DNA of 64,000 nt, from positions 4,216,001 through 4,280,000 of the forward strand of contig OZ244968.1 in NCBI GenBank assembly GCA_965222645.1, read 5' to 3'. Source of the stretch: JABDMH01 sp965222645. GTDB taxonomy: Bacteria; Bacteroidota; Bacteroidia; Chitinophagales; Saprospiraceae. The stretch's first letter is position 1, and each line of letters opens with the position of its first letter. The notes beneath the pieces were generated by a model. The model worked only from the letters and a program-made list of their open reading frames with translations. It made no database searches and was not told the DNA's origin. The translations under genes were made by a program, and so were the position numbers. Below are positions 7,224 to 16,600 of this stretch, piece by piece.

Positions 7224-9038
7224 TTAGAATGCTTGCAATTGTACAAATTTTCGATATTCTCCGTTGTTTGCCATAAGCTCACTGTGCACACCTCGTTCGA
7301 TAATCTGACCATCTTTAAGAACAAAGATAACATCTGCGTGCTGAATGGTTGCCAGCCTGTGAGCGATTATGATTACCGTTCGGTCTTCGAGCAATTTGTC
7401 TATAGCATCTTGCACGAGTCTTTCCGATTCGCTATCCAATGCTGATGTTGCTTCGTCTAAAATCAGGATCGGAGCATCTTTGAGAATGGCACGGGCCAAT
7501 GTGATCCGTTGGCGTTGTCCTCCACTCAGTTTTACTCCCCGGTCACCCACATGAGTCTGGTAACCATGCTCTGTTTCGAGGATAAAATCATGAGCATGAG
7601 CGATTTTAGCTGCTTTTTGCACTTCCTCTTCTGCGATAGATTTTCCCAAGGTGATATTGTTGTAGATAGAGTCGTTAAAGACAATCGGATCCTGCGAAAC
7701 AATAGCGATCAAATTGCGAAGTGTTTCCAGGTTGAGCTCGCGAATGTCCCGGCCATCAATAAGGATAGCGCCCTCGGTAACATCATAAAACCGGTTTATC
7801 AAATCTACAATTGTTGTCTTTCCGCTTCCAGAGGCACCTACAAGGGCTACAATCTTACCCTTTGGCACGTCGAAGCACACGTTCTTGAGCACAAGGGGTT
7901 CTTGAGGAGTGTATCGAAATGACACGTTATCAAACCGCATGCCCGAAGAGAATGAACTTAGAGACAGGGTTTTCTCACGCTTGGTAATTGCATCTTGGGT
8001 TGTCATAATCTCGTCAATTCGATCAGCTGCCGCTAATCCCTTCAAAATATCGTAGTAAGCTTTGGAAAACGATTTTGCGGGTTCGATTACGTTGTAAAAA
8101 GCGAGAATAAACGCGAAAAATGTGCTGGGTTCGAGTCGTTGTGCAAAGACCTGATTAGAACCATACCACAATAATAAGGCAACAGTGGCTATCCCCAGAA
8201 ATTCAGACAACGGACTCGATAGATCACGCCGCCACAAGATCCTGTTGAGTAAATTTCTAAAGGAGCGATTTTGCTTGTCAAAGTGAGCTCTGAAATACTT
8301 GTCCGCTCCAAAACTCTTTATAGTTTTCAGGCCTCCAATAGTCTCATCAATCGTGGAAATGATGGAGCCCAATTTGCTCTGTGCCAGTGCAGAATTCTTT
8401 TTTAGCGTCCGGGATATGCCTCCAATGATCAGTGCGGTAAACAGGATCAGGACGAATACAAATACAGTAAGCGAAGGGCTCACATACAGCATAAAAATAA
8501 TGCAACCAATGATGATCAATGGAGATTTTACCAATACCTCAACAACATTTAGGATACTATTTTCGACCTCTTGCACATCGGTGCTAAACCGGGCAATCAG
8601 ATCGCCTTTTTTCTCATTGGTGTAAAAGGACATCGGCAGGTTTAGGATTTTCTCGTACAATCCCTCCCTGAGATCATAAACAATCCCGTTGCGCACCGGA
8701 ACCATAAAAGCCATCGAGAGATACCGGAATAGATTTTTGAGCAGAAAGATCAAGACAATAAAAGCGCAAGTATAGAGAAGGGCGGTCTGGGGTCCCTGTT
8801 CCACAATGAGACGGCTATATTGATATGTAGACCATCCCGCGAGCTGATTCATGTTTAGACCAAATGCCACTTTTTCCGGGATCTCATCTACCTGACCGAA
8901 AAGGATTTTGAAAAATGGGATGATAGCCGGTATACTGACCACGGTAAAAAGGGCCACCAGAATATTGGCCAAGATATTACCGGCTACTTTCGACCGGTAT
9001 TTATTTAGTCTTCGAAATAGTTTCCAAAATGTCTTCAC
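7224..9038 (-). CDS. MsbA-like ABC exporter (fused permease and ATPase)
   Basis: Half-size ABC exporter of 604 residues that should act as a homodimer in the inner membrane, exporting lipid A-type lipids or another hydrophobic substrate. Residues 1-330 hold six transmembrane helices; the ATPase follows with Walker A GASGSGKTT near 400, signature LSGGQRQR near 503, Walker B ILILDEATSALD near 525 and the switch His in IIIAHRLAT. The start codon is GTG at 9038: no upstream ATG exists in frame before a stop, and the next Met is about 60 residues in. MsbA is the closest general match, but substrate cannot be told from sequence. It leads into the T9SS-sorted gene 3 bases downstream. Confidence 0.88.
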   Translation of the reverse strand: MKTFWKLFRRLNKYRSKVAGNILANILVALFTVVSIPAIIPFFKILFGQVDEIPEKVAFGLNMNQLAGWSTYQYSRLIVEQGPQTALLYTCAFIVLIFLLKNLFRYLSMAFMVPVRNGIVYDLREGLYEKILNLPMSFYTNEKKGDLIARFSTDVQEVENSILNVVEVLVKSPLIIIGCIIFMLYVSPSLTVFVFVLILFTALIIGGISRTLKKNSALAQSKLGSIISTIDETIGGLKTIKSFGADKYFRAHFDKQNRSFRNLLNRILWRRDLSSPLSEFLGIATVALLLWYGSNQVFAQRLEPSTFFAFILAFYNVIEPAKSFSKAYYDILKGLAAADRIDEIMTTQDAITKREKTLSLSSFSSGMRFDNVSFRYTPQEPLVLKNVCFDVPKGKIVALVGASGSGKTTIVDLINRFYDVTEGAILIDGRDIRELNLETLRNLIAIVSQDPIVFNDSIYNNITLGKSIAEEEVQKAAKIAHAHDFILETEHGYQTHVGDRGVKLSGGQRQRITLARAILKDAPILILDEATSALDSESERLVQDAIDKLLEDRTVIIIAHRLATIQHADVIFVLKDGQIIERGVHSELMANNGEYRKFVQLQAF

Positions 9039-9195
9039 ATGCGTATGGGAGCGTTAAGATCCAGTCAGTGTTTGATTCAGGCTATTAAAACGAATCGCGG
9101 TTCAAAAAAGTTTGATTTTGGCTCGTAATGTCTGCCAAATAAGTAAAACTCTTTGTCGATAAACCCAGCCAGTGCAGAAAACAGGAAAGACAAAC

Positions 9196-10566
9196 CTAGG
9201 TTTCTTTCTTCAAGGTAAAATGATCCATAAACCCGGTATCAAAATCACCGCTGCGAAACGATTCATTTCTCATGAGTTGCTGGTGAAAGGGGAGCGTAGT
9301 TTGAATACCTTCAATAATAAATTCATCAAGTGCCCTTTGCATTTTTGTGATGCACTCCTTTCTGGTTTGAGCCTTACAAATCAATTTTGCAATCATGGAA
9401 TCATAATAGGGCGGGACCTGATATCCGGCATATACATGCGTGTCTACGCGGACGCCATGTCCTTTTGGGCTGTGAAAAGACGTAATGTTTCCCGGGCAGG
9501 GTCGGAAATTATTAAATGGATCTTCAGCATTGATCCGGCATTCGATGGCATGTAAAGTGGGTTCGCCGATGTTGCCATTTACCGGCAGGCCCATGGCTAC
9601 TTTGATCTGCTCCTTGATGAGGTCGTGATCGATCACCTCTTCAGTGACGGGATGTTCCACCTGCACCCGTGTATTCATCTCCATAAAGTAGAATTTGTTA
9701 TGCTTATCTACTAAAAATTCTACAGTCCCAAGCCCCTCATATTTGATGAATTTGCCGGCTTTTATCGCAGCGTCACCCATCTTTTTTCGCAGTGATCGGG
9801 TCATGAGTGGTGACGGAGCTTCTTCTACAAGCTTCTGATGACGTCGCTGAATCGAGCAATCCCGTTCGGCGAGATGCTGGATTTTTCCATACTGATCTCC
9901 CAGGATCTGAAACTCGATGTGTCTGGGACGTTCGATAAACTTTTCAATGTAAATGCCATCATTATTAAAAGAACTCATTGCCTCATTGCGAGCGAGATTC
10001 CATTGCGTTTCAAACTCCTCATCGCTCTGCACGATGCGCATACCCTTACCACCACCTCCAGCAGTGGCTTTCAACATAACCGGATATCCTATTTTTGCAG
10101 CGATCTTTTTACCCGATTCTATATCTCCAACCAGACCGTCTGATCCCGGCACTACGGGGACCTTGGCCTTGATCATCATTTCTTTGGCGGTCATCTTATC
10201 TCCCATGGCCTGGATCATCTCAGGAGTCGGACCGATAAATTTAGTTCCATATTCGACACAGACTTCTGCGAAATCTGCATTTTCTGCCAGAAAACCGTAG
10301 CCGGGATGTACACCATCGGCATTCGTAATTTCAACAGCCGCCATAATTTTGGGGATACTCAGGTATGATTCTGAAGAGGGAGGAGGTCCTATACAGACGG
10401 CTTCGTCAGCAAATCGCACATGGAGGCTCTCCCGATCTGCGGTGGAATATACCGCCACTGTTTGGATACCCATCTCCTTGCAAGTGCGTATTATCCGCAA
10501 AGCGATTTCACCGCGGTTGGCAATGAGAATCTTCTCAAACTTCTTTACCTGTTTCTTTCTTGCCAC
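9196..10566 (-). CDS. accC: Acetyl-CoA carboxylase, biotin carboxylase subunit
   Basis: Carboxylates the biotin on AccB with ATP and bicarbonate, the first half-reaction of acetyl-CoA carboxylase in fatty acid synthesis. The 456-residue length fits the family. Visible are the N-terminal KILIANRGEIALRI, the ATP-grasp glycine loop KATAGGGGKGMRIV near 165, ERDCSIQRRHQKLVEE near 235, and FMEMNTRVQVEHPVTE near 290 with the catalytic Glu/Arg residues. The start is GTG at 10566; a stop lies four codons upstream and no ATG is available. It is the last gene of the fabH-efp-accB-accC run, 9 bases after accB. Confidence 0.96.
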   Translation of the reverse strand: MARKKQVKKFEKILIANRGEIALRIIRTCKEMGIQTVAVYSTADRESLHVRFADEAVCIGPPPSSESYLSIPKIMAAVEITNADGVHPGYGFLAENADFAEVCVEYGTKFIGPTPEMIQAMGDKMTAKEMMIKAKVPVVPGSDGLVGDIESGKKIAAKIGYPVMLKATAGGGGKGMRIVQSDEEFETQWNLARNEAMSSFNNDGIYIEKFIERPRHIEFQILGDQYGKIQHLAERDCSIQRRHQKLVEEAPSPLMTRSLRKKMGDAAIKAGKFIKYEGLGTVEFLVDKHNKFYFMEMNTRVQVEHPVTEEVIDHDLIKEQIKVAMGLPVNGNIGEPTLHAIECRINAEDPFNNFRPCPGNITSFHSPKGHGVRVDTHVYAGYQVPPYYDSMIAKLICKAQTRKECITKMQRALDEFIIEGIQTTLPFHQQLMRNESFRSGDFDTGFMDHFTLKKET

Positions 10567-10575
10567 TGTAGGAGG

Positions 10576-11073
10576 TTATCTTTCAACCAAAAAGAGGACT
10601 TGATCGTATTCTACCGGGGCGGCATCTTCTACCATTACCTTAGCGATTCGACCGGAGATTTCTGATTCGATCTCATTGAAGAGTTTCATGGCTTCAATGA
10701 TGCATACCACAGCACCGGGTTGTATATCGTCACCGACCTTTATGTAGGGTGGCTTATCGGGCGCTGACGACCGATAAAATGTACCCACCATAGGTGATCT
10801 TATTTCAAGATAATCTCCATTCTCCGCACTGTCTTCTTGAGATTTTTCGTCAGACACATCTGGAGGTGTTGTGACTTGGGGTGAAGGTGGCAACGGTACC
10901 TGAATCATTCCAGTATCCATACCGGCTCCAGCAGGGGTCTTGCCAGAATTTTTCGAAAGACTGTGGTTTTCTGTTCGTAATGTGAGTTCGAAATCTCCGT
11001 CTTTAAGCTTGAGCTCGATCAGGTTGCTTTTGCCCAGCAGCTCGATCAGCTCAGTGATCTGCTTAAATTCCAT
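10576..11073 (-). CDS. accB: Biotin carboxyl carrier protein of acetyl-CoA carboxylase
   Basis: Carries the biotin that shuttles CO2 between AccC and the carboxyltransferase. The 165-residue protein has an N-terminal segment (1-40), a Pro/Thr/Ser-rich linker (about 45-85) and a C-terminal biotinyl domain with the modification site EAMKLFNEIE near residue 130; the Lys of AMKL is the biotinylation residue. The thumb-type segment SPMVGTFYRSSAPDKPPYIKV at about 92-112 marks the bacterial acetyl-CoA carboxylase type rather than other biotin proteins. Lies between efp and accC with gaps of 4 and 9 bases, so a co-transcribed set. Confidence 0.96.
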   Translation of the reverse strand: MEFKQITELIELLGKSNLIELKLKDGDFELTLRTENHSLSKNSGKTPAGAGMDTGMIQVPLPPSPQVTTPPDVSDEKSQEDSAENGDYLEIRSPMVGTFYRSSAPDKPPYIKVGDDIQPGAVVCIIEAMKLFNEIESEISGRIAKVMVEDAAPVEYDQVLFLVER

Positions 11074-11077
11074 AGTT

Positions 11078-11644
11078 CTAAGATTTTACACGTTCCAAAT
11101 ATGCCCCTGTTTTAAAATCAATTTTGACAGAATCGCCTTCGTTGATAAACAAGGGTACTCTCACCTCAGCACCGGTTTCGACGGTGGCAGGTTTCAGGGT
11201 ATTTGTCGCGGTGTCTCCTCTCACACCGGGTTCAGTATAGGTTATTTTCAATACCGTATTTTGGGGCATTTCAACGGACAGTGGTACTTCCTCCTCGGCA
11301 TGAAATAGGATCTCCACCTCACTGCCCTCTTTCATAAATTGTGGATTTTTCAACATCTCTTCCATCATTGCAACCTGCTCAAAAGTTTCGCTATTCATAA
11401 AGTGATAGCCCTGATCGTCCTTATATAAAAACTGAAAGGTCCTCCGCTCTACACGTACGATGTCGATCTTGTGACCTGCCGGAAAGGTATAATCGATATT
11501 TTTACCTGTGGAGACACTTTTCATCTTGGTTCTCACAAAGGCATTCCCCTTGCCCGGCTTCACATGCTGGAACTCAACGATGGAGTAAATATCATCATTC
11601 CACTTGATGCATAGTCCGTTTCTGATATCTGCTGTTGATGCCAT
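11078..11644 (-). CDS. efp: Translation elongation factor P
   Basis: Binds the ribosomal E site and rescues ribosomes stalled on polyproline. I place the start at ATG 11644 (MASTADIRNG), giving 188 residues, the usual length; the longer frame from 11686 adds a 14-residue hydrophobic run foreign to the family and overlaps fabH. The three-domain layout is present, with the domain I loop HVKPGKGNAF whose tip Lys32 corresponds to the Lys that is modified in E. coli, and the KOW-like and OB domains after it (TYTEPGVRGDT near 140). Modification enzymes (EpmA/B or others) are not in the window. It sits 38 bases after fabH and 4 bases before accB. Confidence 0.95.
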   Translation of the reverse strand: MASTADIRNGLCIKWNDDIYSIVEFQHVKPGKGNAFVRTKMKSVSTGKNIDYTFPAGHKIDIVRVERRTFQFLYKDDQGYHFMNSETFEQVAMMEEMLKNPQFMKEGSEVEILFHAEEEVPLSVEMPQNTVLKITYTEPGVRGDTATNTLKPATVETGAEVRVPLFINEGDSVKIDFKTGAYLERVKS

Positions 11645-11682
11645 AGTAGTTACTAAAAGTAGTAAAAGTGTTTTAGCTATTA

Positions 11683-12678
11683 TCAACTATCGTAAGCCCA
11701 GGTCACATAAGTAGCACCCCAGGTAAAGCCGCCCCCGAAAGCTGTAAGAATTAATTTGTCCCCTTTTTTCAACTGGTCTTCCCATTCCCATAGACAAAGC
11801 GGGATGGTTGCCGCCGTGGTGTTGCCGTATTTGTGGATATTGACCATTACTTTATCCATGGGAAAATCCAGTGCGGAAGCAACAGATGTGAGGATACGTC
11901 GATTGGCCTGATGGGGCACTAACCATTTTACATCGTCATTGGTGAGTCCATTTCTCGTCATGATTCCTCCTACCGCGTCTACCATCCCTTTTACAGCGGC
12001 TTTAAAGACCGGTCTGCCATCTTGATAAACAAAATGTTCGCGCCGGGCCACAGTCTCTGCGGAGGGAGGACGAAGGGATCCCCCGGATTTCATTACCAGC
12101 AAATCCCGGCCACTGCCATCCCCTTTTAGTATTTCGTCTTGCAGGCCCAACCCATTTGCAGATGGCTGCAATAGAACTGCTCCTGCTGCATCTCCAAAAA
12201 GTATACATGTAGTGCGATCCTGATAGTCCACTATAGAGGACATTTTGTCCGCACCCACTACCAGGACATTTTTGTACTTGCCAGACTCGATAAACCGGGC
12301 ACCGGTACTCAAAGCAAACAGAAAGCCAGAGCAAGCGGCATTGACATCAAATCCCCATGCATTTGTTGCTCCTGCCTTGAGATTTATCGTATTGGCAGTA
12401 TCCGGAAATACAGTATCCGGTGTCACTGTGCCACAGATGGTGAGCTCGATGTCTGAGGGATCCGTATCGGTTTTTGCCAGCAGCTCCCTTACGGCCTGCG
12501 CAGCCATGTCTGATGTGGCTTTGCCTTCCTCTTTGAGGATACGTCTTTCTTTGATTCCTGTCCTCGTACTGATCCATTCGTCGGAGGTATCGACCATGGT
12601 CTCTAGTTCCTTGTTTGTCAGCACATAGTCTGGTGTATAACCTTGTACACCCGCGATACTGGCGATTGTTTTGCCCAT
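11683..12678 (-). CDS. fabH: 3-oxoacyl-[acyl-carrier-protein] synthase III
   Basis: Condenses acetyl-CoA (or branched acyl-CoA) with malonyl-ACP to start fatty acid synthesis. The 331-residue protein has the Cys-His-Asn triad of the thiolase fold: Cys near 113 in NAACSGFLFAL, His near 253 in VPHQANRR and Asn near 283 in GNTTAAT, plus DEWISTRTGIKERR near 32-46. First gene of the fabH-efp-accB-accC run. In many Bacteroidota rpmF and plsX precede fabH; here a divergent thioredoxin-like gene is found instead, so that part of the cluster is missing or elsewhere. Confidence 0.96.
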   Translation of the reverse strand: MGKTIASIAGVQGYTPDYVLTNKELETMVDTSDEWISTRTGIKERRILKEEGKATSDMAAQAVRELLAKTDTDPSDIELTICGTVTPDTVFPDTANTINLKAGATNAWGFDVNAACSGFLFALSTGARFIESGKYKNVLVVGADKMSSIVDYQDRTTCILFGDAAGAVLLQPSANGLGLQDEILKGDGSGRDLLVMKSGGSLRPPSAETVARREHFVYQDGRPVFKAAVKGMVDAVGGIMTRNGLTNDDVKWLVPHQANRRILTSVASALDFPMDKVMVNIHKYGNTTAATIPLCLWEWEDQLKKGDKLILTAFGGGFTWGATYVTWAYDS

Positions 12679-12790
12679 AGGTCGAGTTAAACAAAAAAAT
12701 GCGCTGCAATGTAAAAAAATTGTACCATAAGGTTATCTTGTGGCGTTATTACTGCTCACGATCTCTCTCTACTATTTTAGCGTCGATCTC

Positions 12791-12804
12791 ATTACACATG
12801 TAAT
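12791..12804. promoter_or_regulatory. Palindrome in the fabH / thioredoxin-like divergent region
   Basis: ATTACA-CA-TGTAAT is a 6+6 inverted repeat 16 bases upstream of the -33 element of the rightward promoter at 12821-12855. It could bind a dimeric regulator serving either direction. No factor is known. Confidence 0.3.
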
Positions 12805-12820
12805 TTATTGTATATGTGTA

Positions 12821-12855
12821 TTTGATTTATCGACAGTTTATTGGCATTAAATTTG
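12821..12855 (+). promoter_or_regulatory. Bacteroidota promoter (-33 TTTG, -7 TAAATTTG)
   Basis: TTTG at 12821-12824 and TAAATTTG at 12848-12855 are separated by 23 bases, within the range reported for the primary sigma factor of Bacteroidota. The ATG of the thioredoxin-like gene is 13 bases downstream. Confidence 0.7.
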
Positions 12856-12868
12856 TCATAGGTAAAGT

Positions 12869-13312
12869 ATGAAACGGTTATTGGGATATTTTTTGGGTAG
12901 TCTGGGTATGTTGTGCATACTCGCATTTACGCCCCGTATTCCCGCTGATGAAGACTCATGGATCAATTTCAGATTTGGGGATATCAGAAGTGCAATCGTC
13001 GATGCAAAGACAGAAGATAAACTGATTTTTGTAGATGTGTACGCACATTGGTGTATGCCGTGTAAGCTTATGGATGAGTCTACATTTAAGTCTGATGAGG
13101 TGATCAGACTGATCAATACTCATTATGTACCGGTAAAGATTAATGTCGAAACGGATGAGGGTCGATTGTTCTCAGCGCAGGAGGGAGTACAAACATTGCC
13201 GGCCCTGATCATTCTCAACGAAAAAGGAGAAAGGTTGGCCAAGATGGATAAGGCTCTAAAGGCCGATCAAATGATCGGATGGCTCAATAAATATATTTAT
13301 AAGAAATCCTAG
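12869..13312 (+). CDS. Exported thioredoxin-like protein
   Basis: A 147-residue thioredoxin-fold protein. The N-terminus is hydrophobic (residues 4-20) and serves as signal peptide or anchor, putting the domain in the periplasm. The redox site is HWCMPCKLM with Cys at about 61 and 64, preceded by the strand LIFVDVYA and followed by the cis-Pro loop QTLPALIIL near 108. This is the Thioredoxin_7/DUF255-like layout (acidic segment, then W-C-x-x-C-K) rather than classic TrxA. It probably reduces or delivers electrons to envelope proteins; the partner is unknown. A good promoter precedes it. Confidence 0.82.
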   Translation: MKRLLGYFLGSLGMLCILAFTPRIPADEDSWINFRFGDIRSAIVDAKTEDKLIFVDVYAHWCMPCKLMDESTFKSDEVIRLINTHYVPVKINVETDEGRLFSAQEGVQTLPALIILNEKGERLAKMDKALKADQMIGWLNKYIYKKS

Positions 13313-13647
13313 GCAACAGATCTCACCCAGCAGTACTCTCTTTTAGGTAGGAGCTGGTAAATCTAAGTCAGAACAATACTTAGCTCATAACAAGGTATAA
13401 GCTCATTGCGATTTCCGATATTGCATAAAATCCGGAATATCTGAAAAAGTGCAATATCGTGATCGCTGAGTCGTTGAATTAGTTGATTTAGGAAATCGAT
13501 AAGCCTTAAGAGGTGGTTTGGGGAAATGTGATGGGGTCACTAAAAAGTCATGGACTTTATTTGAGAAAAGCGATAATAAGGTCCTTGCTGGGAAAGGACA
13601 TCCAGGAAAACCTCTCGATCCTTGGCGGCACACGGAAACAGGTTTTT
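13313..13647. other. Intergenic region before the large adhesin gene
   Basis: 335 bases without a convincing gene. It holds a strong inverted repeat (listed separately at 13408-13466). The reading frame of the adhesin stays open upstream to 13513 (GTG) with an ATG at 13531, so the last third could be coding if the start is further upstream than I chose. No perfect TAnnTTTG box was found. Confidence 0.5.
13408..13466. promoter_or_regulatory. Long interrupted inverted repeat upstream of the adhesin gene
   Basis: CGATATTGCA (13416-13425) is mirrored perfectly by TGCAATATCG (13450-13459) around a 24-base spacer, and outer arms GCGAT (13408-13412) and ATCGC (13462-13466) extend the stem beyond a small 3-against-2 bulge. 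As RNA this is a 15-bp hairpin; as DNA it could be a dyad for a regulator. It lies about 180 bases before the proposed ATG at 13648. Confidence 0.55.
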
Positions 13648-16600
13648 ATGATCAAACCCGGAATAGTAGGTGCACTGGTTTGTGTTGCTATGTCTGCTCT
13701 TACTGCAACAGCTCAGATCGCTGAGCCCCTGATTGGACCAAAGCAATCCACAAAACGAAGTGCGTGTGCTGATGCCATGGATGCCGGCTCCATTGCAAGT
13801 ATCACATATTTAGGCAACGAGAATCTGATCTTAGACCGGGCAAATCCGATTATCCTTTGCTTTGGTCAGCAGCTAAGCATTGACCACGCGAACGACGCCA
13901 CATTATTTGGAGATCCCGATCCGTTGACACCTCCCGGTATTGGATATGTTTATTATCAGAGTACATGCACACCGAGCGTAATGGGAGAGGAACTCAACCT
14001 GATTATCAGTGAGGGATGTCTCATCAGTACCCCTCCACCTCCTGCCGGATCAGCTTGGATAGCTCGTGGAAGCAGAGATGGTGACGCTGTTTTTACCAAC
14101 CTCGGTCAGGTACAAGATCAGTTTTTTGGCGGAGCTGCAGGAGCGATTAAGTTTGCACCGATCACGGTGCCCAATTTTAACGCCAATCCACCCTCCTTTG
14201 ATGATATGGGTAGCTGTGTAAATGTGAGCACCGATCAGACTTTTACCATCATCTACCTCAATGAAATAACCCTGGCGGCGTTTAACACCCCTGATGCAAA
14301 CAGCCTGGCGGGCACCATTCAGGTGCAGGGAGGTATGCCGGAGTGGGACAATTCGACCTATAATATAACGCTTGTCAAGGAAGGAAATCCCGGAGTGGTG
14401 GGTACCATTGACGGGAATATATCGCACGACGGTATGACGACTTTCAGTGTACCCGAAGCGGGTGTGTATCACCTCACCATCTCCGATGATCAGGGCTGTA
14501 GTAAAGTCTTTACGGTAACTGTACCCAATCTCGATCCCATAAATCTATGTTTTGGAAGTGGAGGTGCTGGTACAGGTGATCAATTTTGTGTACCGGTCAC
14601 GGTTTCAAACTTTGAAAACATTGTGTTGGCCAGCTTTGCAATCCGGTGGGATCCACGATTATTTGAGTTTTCAAACTATGTCAATGTCAATCCCATTTTT
14701 GATAATCCATCCGGCACTTTCAATACAGATTTTACAGACAATGGATTGCTTAAGATCCTCAACTTTTTTGATATCGATGTGGGTAGTACCCTCGCAGACA
14801 ATGACACACTTTTCGAGATCTGCTTCACTGCAATTGGTCCGCCCGGAAGCGACAGTGAATTTGCTATATCAACCGTGTCTGAAGGTGGGCTGGATATAAG
14901 TTTTATAAACACTACACAAGATAATGTCGAGCAACCTGTAGTGACTAAACCGGGCACCCTCGTGATTACCCAACCTGCTAAGTCTGTACTTTTCTACAGT
15001 GCCTGTCCTACAAATGCCGGCAATGTCGATGTAACGTTTGTGGTCTACGGTGGATCAGGTACACATACTGCCGATATCCTGGATGAAAATGATGATCCGG
15101 TCACATCTGTCTTGTTTCCCAGTAGCAATAGCCCAGTTACCATTCCTCTTCCACCCGGGTCCTACAAAGCGGATTTGGATGGTGTTCAGATTGTCAGTGG
15201 AATCATTATCACAGATGAATCACCCCAGATCTATCATCACTTCGAAAACCCCTCATGCTTCGGTCAAAATAATGGCAAAATCGTACTCGACAGCATAACC
15301 GGAGGAGCCGGAAACTTCTCAACGACCTGGATCGGCCCCGGGTTTGTCAGAATAAATGACGATAGTCTCAGAGACATTTCGGCAGGTGACTACACAATCA
15401 TTGCAACTGATCAAAATGGTTGTGCAGATACGGTTGCGCTTTCACTCACTGAAGATACCCTGAAGATTGGCAATATTGCCAAAAGTTTACCCGAATGTGC
15501 CGGAGATGCCACAGGATCTATTGCAATCGAGGTTTTTGGCGGCACTGATCCTGAATACAACTATACGTGGGCAAACGAAGACCGCAGTATTTTCAGAAAT
15601 GCAAGCAGCGGGTCCACAGATCAAGTGGCAAATCGTCCCGGTGGAAAGTACTATGTGACCGTGACCAACGGAGTCTGTACCGCCGAAGATTCAGTGACCC
15701 TGGGCGCCCAAAAAGAAATGAAAATCATCCTCGACTCGATGAGCGTACCGAGCTGCTCGAGCGATTCAAACGCATTTATAGCGATCTCAGTGAGTATTGG
15801 AATCAACAAGCAAGGTCCTGTATTTGCCTGGTCTCCCGGATCAGAAAATTTCATGCAACAGATGACCAGTGATACATCTGCCATTCTAAGCATGCTGGGA
15901 AGTGGTACACACAGTGTAACCATTACCGACGGTACTTGTGCGGTCGATACCAGCATTAGTATTTTAGCTCCGGACCCTGTGACTGTGGAATTTAGTGGGA
16001 CCAATGTCACTCAACCCTCATGCCCGGATGGACAGGACGGAGAGATCTTTCTGGGTTTTTCAGACCTTGGAGGGATACAGTTTGACCCTCCAAGAGCCCC
16101 TTATATTTTCAGATATTACGATCTGACAGACGGAAAGGATTCGCTGATCAACACAACTTCCGCTGCCACAGATTTACCTTCCGGAGTATATGGAGTGTAT
16201 GTCGAGGACGCCAGGGGATGCAGTGATTCCTCTACTATTGTACTCTCATCAGGACCCAGTATCGATATTGTACTCGATCAGGAGAATGTTTGTGGTGGTG
16301 ACAGTGTTGCCCAGCTTTCGGTGACCGGTGAACTTTCGGGCAATACAATTGCCTGGAGCACAGGATCCAGCGCAGAAACCATCTCCAATCTGAAGGAGGG
16401 AGTTTATGCGGTTTCTGTCACCGAAGACATTGGTGGTCTGGCATGTACGGTCGTCGATTCTTTTGTCATCGTCGATCCCACTGCCGACATTGTGATCCAG
16501 AGTCCTATGCGATTTGATGTTCGCTCCAACTGTAGCGAACCCAATAGAGGAGACATTTACAATTTTAGGGCCCAATATTCGGGTCCAACCGATTTTGTTT

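Noticed and set aside
9192..9203. AAACCTAGGTTT palindrome at the accC stop as a terminator
   Set aside because: A self-complementary 12-mer with no loop cannot form a useful RNA hairpin.
11645..11686. Longer elongation factor P with 14 extra N-terminal residues
   Set aside because: Start at 11644 gives the standard 188 residues; the extra residues overlap fabH and are foreign to the family.
13513..13647. N-terminal extension of the adhesin starting at GTG 13513 or ATG 13531
   Set aside because: The signal peptide starts at 13648; an extension of 39-45 residues in front of it would block export. Not excluded completely.
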